A program made the translations under genes and the position numbers. Positions 58,154-64,000 of a stretch of DNA of 64,000 nt are shown here, in pieces (the first letter of the stretch is position 1; each line of letters opens with the position of its first letter). Source of the stretch: Planomicrobium sp. CPCC 101079. Lineage in GTDB: Bacteria > Bacillota > Bacilli > Bacillales_A > Planococcaceae. The notes under the pieces were generated by a model, which was not told the origin of the DNA, ran no database searches, and saw only the letters and a program-made list of their open reading frames with translations. The stretch lies in the NCBI RefSeq assembly GCF_007859275.1, contig NZ_VOHC01000030.1, positions 124,001 to 188,000 on the forward strand, written 5' to 3'.

Positions 58154-59477
58154 GAAAGAGGAACAGAAATTGAATAATTTCAAAGGCCACTTGGAACAGA
58201 TCCCTCTGTCTTTAGATGCTGCAGACGACGCCATCATGCAGGGACTCGAGCGGGCAAAGCGCGAAAAAAAGCAAATCCGTGCCAATCGCAAACGGATGCT
58301 TTGGAGCCTGGCTGCAGCTGCACTCCTCATTCTTACGTTAGTGACGACAATCCGTGTGTCCCCCGCTTTTGCTAACGCAGTCGCGTCGATTCCCGGACTG
58401 GAGAAATTCGTCGAGCTGATCCAAAACGACAAGGGCTTGAGCGCGGTATTTGAAAACGACTATTACCAGCCAATCGGCGAATCGCAAACCATCGGGAATG
58501 CGACATTAACAGTGGACGGCGTCATTCTGGACGAGTCGGGAATGAATATTTTCTATACCATTGAATCGACGGTGGACATGGACGACATCACCATCCTCGC
58601 GCCTGTTCTGGAGAATCAGCAAGAAGTTCCGCCTTCCAGCATTTCATTCAATCATCCGATTTCCCAGGAAGATTCACCGAAAATCTATCGAGATATCCTG
58701 GGCTTTACGTTTGAAGAACCGGTGAGGTTTGAAGATTTAGCATTCACACTTGATCTGAAAACGAAATTAGACGGCAAAGAAGTCGACTTTTCCGTGCCAT
58801 TCGCAGTGCCCGAGAATGTGAAATCCAGCGTCACTTATGAGATGAACGAAGAAGTGGAAGTGGAAGGACAGAAGTTCACCATTGAAAACGTGACAATCCA
58901 CCCGCTGCGTGTCGGAGTGAAGATTGCATTCGATCCGGCTAACACAAAAAAAATCCTTCAGTTCGAGGATATGCGCCTGGAGGATGAAAACGGCGAAATC
59001 TGGAGCTCTATCTCAAACGGAATTTCGGCCCATGGCGATATCGACGACGGCGAGCTGACTTATTTCCTTCAAAGCAATTACTTCGAGAAACCCGAAGAGC
59101 TGTACCTGCGCATCAATAAAATGCAGGCGGTCGATCTGGAAGACGCTTATTTTTTAGTGGATACCGATAAGGAGAAATTGCTTCATAGCCCGAAAGACGG
59201 CCGGTTGAAGCTGACCAAGGCAAGCCGGACTGGATTTGAAATGACCATGGAAGTGGAACAAAAACCGGAACACATATATGGAATCGACAAGAAAATCACG
59301 GATGCCAATGGCGCCCTCATGGATCTGCAGCATTCGGGAATATCAGATGGATATGATGGCGTACAAACCATTGATATCGGCTTTGAGGACAACGGCTACG
59401 CAAATCCGGTGAAAGTTGAATTGTTCGCCTACCCGAATTACATCAATGGCGATGTGAAGGTTGAATTGAAAAAATGA
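58146..59477 (+). CDS. DUF4179 anti-sigma factor
   Basis: The 443-residue protein has a short cytoplasmic N-terminus (about 1-50) for sigma binding, one membrane helix (about 53-72: MLWSLAAAALLILTLVTT) and a large extracellular part with DUF4179 followed by a DUF5643-like domain. The start ATG at 58146 lies inside the end of the sigma gene and has AAGGAGAG in front. It should hold the ECF sigma factor at the membrane until an outside signal arrives. The C-terminus (NPVKVELFAYPNYINGDVKVEL) is typical of the group. A terminator closes the pair. Confidence 0.88.
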   Translation: MYEKEEQKLNNFKGHLEQIPLSLDAADDAIMQGLERAKREKKQIRANRKRMLWSLAAAALLILTLVTTIRVSPAFANAVASIPGLEKFVELIQNDKGLSAVFENDYYQPIGESQTIGNATLTVDGVILDESGMNIFYTIESTVDMDDITILAPVLENQQEVPPSSISFNHPISQEDSPKIYRDILGFTFEEPVRFEDLAFTLDLKTKLDGKEVDFSVPFAVPENVKSSVTYEMNEEVEVEGQKFTIENVTIHPLRVGVKIAFDPANTKKILQFEDMRLEDENGEIWSSISNGISAHGDIDDGELTYFLQSNYFEKPEELYLRINKMQAVDLEDAYFLVDTDKEKLLHSPKDGRLKLTKASRTGFEMTMEVEQKPEHIYGIDKKITDANGALMDLQHSGISDGYDGVQTIDIGFEDNGYANPVKVELFAYPNYINGDVKVELKK

Positions 59478-59486
59478 CAGTTTTAA

Positions 59487-59520
59487 AAGGCAGAGACCGG
59501 ATGAGCGGTCTCTGCCTTTA
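59487..59520. terminator. Bidirectional intrinsic terminator
   Basis: AAAGGCAGAGACC and GGTCTCTGCCTTT form a perfect 13-bp stem with a 7-base loop between the convergent anti-sigma gene and the gene at 59540-60784. Confidence 0.75.
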
Positions 59521-59539
59521 TGGTATTTCCAACTTACAT

Positions 59540-60784
59540 CTATTTGGGCACATACGCATAGACTTTTTCTTCATCCGTAATTTCAAACAACAGCTCAGAA
59601 GGAACTTCTTGGGATGATATTTTTTGTTGGCTTATTTTCAAGGGAGCGACTTCTTTCAACGCCTCAAGATTTCTGTATTTCAACGCTTTTACGCCAAAGT
59701 GCAATTTCACTTTATAGTTTTCTTCGATATTATTCACTTTGCTTTCAATCACACCAATAATTTTATTGTTTTCAGCAATCACTTCATCTAAAGCTTGGGA
59801 TCTCGAATTTTCTTCCTGGTAATTCCTTACTGCGGTCAGATAAGGCTCATAACATTCTTCAATGAATTTTATGTTCAACAACACCAGTTCTTGTTTATTG
59901 TTGAATGTCTCAATCAGTCTCTTATAATCCTTTATGATTGCAGCTTCGCCCCATTTGCGGACAACTTCATGTTCCTTCAATCGGTCAATGCTTTCGCCTA
60001 TTCCATTAAGATCCTTATTCAGAACCTTCAAATCCTCAAGAGTGGCCGTGTAGAGATCTTCCACTTTTTGATCTTCCACGCCGCCAAGCATGATGCCGTT
60101 GCTTCTGAAGCGCCCAATGACTTCCCGGAAATAACTGAACCTTGCTTCGATTTTTCCAGCAAAGTCATTGTCCCGGTTTTGCAATAACACATCTAATTTT
60201 CCTTCGATCTTTTTCAACGAACTCTGGATTTCAATCAATTGCTGCTGCCCGACCACAGCTGTCAGCAGATTGAAACTCGCGTGCGCCACCAGTTTCGGAT
60301 CGATTTTCTTCACCAATGTCGCTTGTGCGTAAATCCCTTTTACGCCTTCTTTTTTAACCGCCGGGAGATACCCTTTGCCGTCTGCTTTTCCGATAAGATT
60401 CATGCTCTTATCCTTTAACCCTTTTACAACTTCAGGACTAAACTCCACCTTGTATGTTTTACGGTCTTGGATGACCCTTGCCCCCGCTTCAAGAGTACGC
60501 AGAAGATCCATCTTTAAAATTGCCGGAATTTCAATTTTTCTATATTGTTCTTTTACTGTGTCTTCATTTGGAACTTCTGAAACGCGGGGCACGAATTGTT
60601 CATAAGGATCTTCTTCTATAGGAGTTTCTTCTATATCTGGATCAGGTTCTTCAGTTTCTGCTTCATTTTCTTGAATCGATGCCTTTTCGCCATCGGAAGA
60701 TGCTGCGTTTCTTCCTCTAAGGTAAATAAAAAGAGCGCCTATCAAAATCACCAAAACCACTGCTATTAGAAGGATATTCTCCAC
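59540..60784 (-). CDS. Unrecognised membrane-anchored coiled-coil protein
   Basis: I do not recognise this 414-residue protein. Residues about 4-22 (ILLIAVVLVILIGALFIYL) form an N-terminal membrane anchor and residues 30-60 are strongly acidic (EENEAETEEPDPDIEETPIEED). The cytoplasmic part (about 85-400) is mixed alpha helix with probable coiled coil at about 185-215 and 260-360. Near residue 165 lies a smoother hydrophobic stretch (KLVAHASFNLLTAVVGQQQLIEIQSSLKKIEGKLDVLLQ). The start is a GTG with GAGGG seven bases before it. It stands alone. The layout recalls scaffold or division-associated proteins, but no family is implied. Confidence 0.7.
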   Translation of the reverse strand: MENILLIAVVLVILIGALFIYLRGRNAASSDGEKASIQENEAETEEPDPDIEETPIEEDPYEQFVPRVSEVPNEDTVKEQYRKIEIPAILKMDLLRTLEAGARVIQDRKTYKVEFSPEVVKGLKDKSMNLIGKADGKGYLPAVKKEGVKGIYAQATLVKKIDPKLVAHASFNLLTAVVGQQQLIEIQSSLKKIEGKLDVLLQNRDNDFAGKIEARFSYFREVIGRFRSNGIMLGGVEDQKVEDLYTATLEDLKVLNKDLNGIGESIDRLKEHEVVRKWGEAAIIKDYKRLIETFNNKQELVLLNIKFIEECYEPYLTAVRNYQEENSRSQALDEVIAENNKIIGVIESKVNNIEENYKVKLHFGVKALKYRNLEALKEVAPLKISQQKISSQEVPSELLFEITDEEKVYAYVPK

Positions 60785-61082
60785 ACGCTAACCCTCATCT
60801 CTTTTAATTTGCTTTGAAATGGATCTAAGCAATATTGTAATTTTTCTACCATTGTAATTACAGCTTGATTCATATACCTGCAAGTAAGTATTACTTATGC
60901 CTAGTTGATATGATTATAAGCAATAACACAGCTGCTTAACAGCACGCCGCTTTTAAATCCCCTCTATGGGTATTTGTTAAACTGCACTAGACGGCTTTTT
61001 GCTGTTATCACCTTGCCCTTCTAGCGTTTATCTCTATTCCTTCCGGGAATATAAAGAAAAACTGCTAAGAGAGGGGTATTTT

Positions 61083-61280
61083 ATGAGCCAGCACGAATCA
61101 TCTACACAAGAAACAAACATTGAAAAAATGAACGAACTCGTTGAAGAAAAAAACAAGGAAACGTCGGAAAAACAACATTCCGATCCGCAAGCACAAAGAA
61201 ACCAATCGTTGCAAGACCAGGCGCACACCCCAGATGAAAACAATAAACTAACGAACAGAAACAATAACCGGACTCCCTGA
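61083..61280 (+). CDS. Small hydrophilic protein, 65 residues
   Basis: The ATG at 61083 follows AGAGAGGGG by six bases. The product is very polar, rich in Glu, Asn, Gln and Lys (for example NIEKMNELVEEKNKETSEK) with no hydrophobic core, so it is probably disordered. It may be a stress or spore-type small protein, but it matches no family I know. A terminator-like hairpin with T-run lies about 90 bases downstream. Confidence 0.55.
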   Translation: MSQHESSTQETNIEKMNELVEEKNKETSEKQHSDPQAQRNQSLQDQAHTPDENNKLTNRNNNRTP

Positions 61281-61369
61281 TCTGTTATTTCGGCTTTGTA
61301 ATTTAAAATTTTTTCCAAGCAGCGGGTTCCGATTTCTATCGCTAAAATCCAAGAATGCAAACAACAACA

Positions 61370-61411
61370 ACGACTAGCAAATTGTTCCTTAAATTGTTAG
61401 TCGTTTTTGTT
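61370..61411 (+). terminator. Intrinsic terminator
   Basis: ACGACTAGCAA pairs with TTGTTAGTCGT (one G-T pair) and is followed by TTTTTGTTTG. It closes the small-protein unit before the sulfolipid operon. Confidence 0.7.
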
Positions 61412-61485
61412 TGTAATGTAAAATGCGCCCTGTTTATTTGGTCTAGGAATAAGGAGATAGCCATGTATATGTTATCAACCAATAG

Positions 61486-62646
<1,161 letters not shown>

Positions 62647-62661
62647 CGGGAGGTCGCTTTC

Positions 62662-63807
62662 ATGAAAATTATGATCATCACCGAAACGTTCCTGCCCTCG
62701 ACGGATGGGGTTGTGACCAGGCTGACCGCCTGTATCCGCTGGCTGCACAAAGACGGCCATGAAGTGCAGATTGTGGCGCCGGACCTCGGGGTCTATGAAT
62801 TTGACGGTGCGGAAGTGAAAGGCGTCCCCGCCTACGCATTCTTTTTTTACCGTTCCAAAAAATTTGCCTTCCCGAATAAAATCGTCAAAAAATACATCAA
62901 AGACTTCGACCCTGATGTAATCCATGTCGTCAACCCGGCGGTTGTCGGCTATTCCGGGGTCAACTACGCCAAAAAATTGGATATCCCGTTGGTCGCTTCC
63001 TATCATACGAACATCCCCCAGTATATGACGTATTACAAGCTGGGGATGTTCAACGGACTAATGTGGTGGCATTTGCGGAAAATGCACAACAAAGCAGCGG
63101 TCAATCTTTGCACGTCCAATACCGTCCAACAGGAACTGACCGAAAGAGGCTTCGAACGGATGCAGCTCTGGAAACGCGGAGTGGATTTGGAAAAATTCAA
63201 TCCCCGCCATTCCAGCGAGGCGATGAGAAATCTATTATCCGGCGGCAAAAAAGAAAAAATTCTTCTGCTCTATGTAGGCCGCTTGGCGGCTGAGAAAGAA
63301 ATCGAGAAAATCCGCAGTATATTATTGGGATCTGACCGATTTTGCCTGGCGATTGTTGGAGACGGCCCTCACCGCAGTTCGCTGGAAAAGCATTTCAATG
63401 GAACAGACACCGTCTTTACCGGCTTCCTGCACGGGGACGAACTGGCTTCCGCTTTTGCTTCTTCCGATGTTTTCGTCTTCCCTTCCACTACCGAGACATT
63501 GGGACTTGTGATTATGGAAGCGATGGCTTCCGGCCTGCCAATCATTGCGGCGGAAAGCGGACCGACGAAAGAACAAGTGGTTTCAGGAAGGAATGGCTTA
63601 CTGTACGACAAGGAAGATCCCGCTAGCTTCCAAGAAACCATTTTACAGCTGGAAGATGAAAACTTGCGCCGAACACTTGCGGAACAAGCTGTGATCGACG
63701 TATCGGAACTGGGCTGGGCAGCCGCTGCAGAACAAATACGCGACATCTACCTGCAAGTGGCTGAAGCCAAAAACAGCGTTTCTTCCAAGCCAGTGGAAAC
63801 TTCGTAA
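62662..63807 (+). CDS. SQD2-like family 4 glycosyltransferase
   Basis: The 381-residue GT4 enzyme shows the SQD2/SqdX pattern: ITETFLPSTDGVVTRL, DVIHVVNPAVVGYSGVNYAKKLDIPLVASYHTNIPQYMTYYKLG, then LWKRGVDLEKFNPRHSSEAMR, LLYVGRLAAEKEIEKI and FVFPSTTETLGLVIMEAMASGLPIIAAESGPTKEQV with the donor-binding Glu residues. The LWKRGVD...FNPR phrase is shared with plant SQD2. It should transfer sulfoquinovose to diacylglycerol at the inner membrane face. A related GT4 that uses UDP-glucose or GDP-mannose cannot be ruled out from the gene alone, but the SQD1 neighbour supports the call. GGGAGG precedes the ATG. Confidence 0.82.
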   Translation: MKIMIITETFLPSTDGVVTRLTACIRWLHKDGHEVQIVAPDLGVYEFDGAEVKGVPAYAFFFYRSKKFAFPNKIVKKYIKDFDPDVIHVVNPAVVGYSGVNYAKKLDIPLVASYHTNIPQYMTYYKLGMFNGLMWWHLRKMHNKAAVNLCTSNTVQQELTERGFERMQLWKRGVDLEKFNPRHSSEAMRNLLSGGKKEKILLLYVGRLAAEKEIEKIRSILLGSDRFCLAIVGDGPHRSSLEKHFNGTDTVFTGFLHGDELASAFASSDVFVFPSTTETLGLVIMEAMASGLPIIAAESGPTKEQVVSGRNGLLYDKEDPASFQETILQLEDENLRRTLAEQAVIDVSELGWAAAAEQIRDIYLQVAEAKNSVSSKPVETS

Positions 63808-63844
63808 ACGATTAAATTCCGGATTTTGAGAACAGAGGGATCGC

Positions 63845-64000
63845 ATGGAGCAAAAGCAAAAAAGGCGCACGCCTATTCAGACCCTGCAATTCAGCATCAT
63901 TGGAATTGCAAACGCTGTTGTGGATATCGGTTCCCTGAATTTGCTGCTGTTCTTCTTTCCTACTGACGAACGATGGATGCTGTCGATTTTAAACACGATC
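63845..64000 (+). CDS. GtrA-like membrane protein, cut by the window edge
   Basis: The first 52 residues are present: a basic start (EQKQKRRTPIQTL) and a hydrophobic stretch LQFSIIGIANAVVDIGSLNLLLFFF, which fits the first helix of GtrA/DPMS-associated proteins that flip or accept lipid-linked sugars. It starts 37 bases after the SQD2-like gene on the same strand and probably belongs to the sulfolipid operon. The rest lies outside the window. Confidence 0.6.
   Translation, partial: MEQKQKRRTPIQTLQFSIIGIANAVVDIGSLNLLLFFFPTDERWMLSILNTI

Overview
The window looks like chromosomal DNA from a low-to-mid GC Gram-positive bacterium of the order Bacillales, most likely Planococcus or a close relative (Planococcaceae). 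The reasons are the strong AGGAGG-type ribosome binding sites, frequent TTG and GTG starts, a PspA-YdjG-YdjH-YdjI stress operon as in Bacillus subtilis, a lipoteichoic acid synthase, a staphyloxanthin-type C30 carotenoid cluster (crtN, crtM, crtP, crtO), CcpA and ECF-sigma style promoter sites, and GC-rich intergenic repeats of the type scattered through Bacillaceae and Planococcaceae genomes. I see no rRNA, tRNA, CRISPR array, prophage or intact insertion sequence.

Layout. 1-5.2 kb: end of an unidentified gene, the psp/ydj envelope-stress operon, a strongly translated 24-codon ORF and a YitT-family membrane protein. 5.5-12 kb: an alanine/glycine symporter, an epimerase, and an operon of a sodium:solute symporter with an M24 (creatinase/prolidase fold) enzyme that has lost most metal ligands. 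12-20 kb: LtaS, a tight pair of a 1256-residue SF1 helicase and a winged-helix-like partner, and an HSL esterase. 20-25 kb: an AHSA1 protein, a GntR-controlled amidohydrolase plus MatC-like transporter operon, and a second HSL esterase. 25-31 kb: the carotenoid operon, read leftward, with a divergent CarH/LitR-like MerR regulator. 31-36.3 kb: a copper amine oxidase, a His-tailed membrane protein and an ammonium transporter in one operon, with a divergent AraC regulator. 36.3-37.4 kb: dispersed repeats and a decayed aspartate dehydrogenase copy. 37.4-45 kb: an RNA/DNA methyltransferase, then an RpiR regulator and a five-gene proline catabolic operon (cyclodeaminase, proline dehydrogenase, P5C dehydrogenase, a small membrane protein, PutP) preceded by a near-perfect cre site. 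45-55.5 kb: BCCT transporter, aspartate dehydrogenase, a GlcG-type protein, a proline iminopeptidase-like hydrolase, an aldo/keto reductase, a rifampin ADP-ribosyltransferase (arr), a quinone-oxidoreductase-like MDR protein and an ABC exporter. 55.7-59.5 kb: a DUF2207 protein under a textbook SigW-type promoter and an ECF sigma/anti-sigma pair. 59.5-64 kb: an unrecognised membrane-anchored coiled-coil protein, a small hydrophilic protein, and a sulfolipid operon (SQD1-like UDP-sulfoquinovose synthase, SQD2-like glycosyltransferase, GtrA-like protein cut by the window edge).

Themes. Much of the window concerns the cell envelope: psp/ydj, LtaS, carotenoids, DUF2207, an ECF sigma factor and a probable sulfolipid pathway. 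A second theme is scavenging of nitrogen from small molecules: amines to aldehyde plus ammonium with Amt beside the oxidase, proline/ornithine to glutamate, aspartate dehydrogenase, and several amino-acid or osmolyte transporters. The least explained pieces are the helicase/winged-helix pair, the metal-ligand-poor M24 enzyme, the 59.5 kb coiled-coil protein and the degenerate B12 site in the carotenoid regulator.
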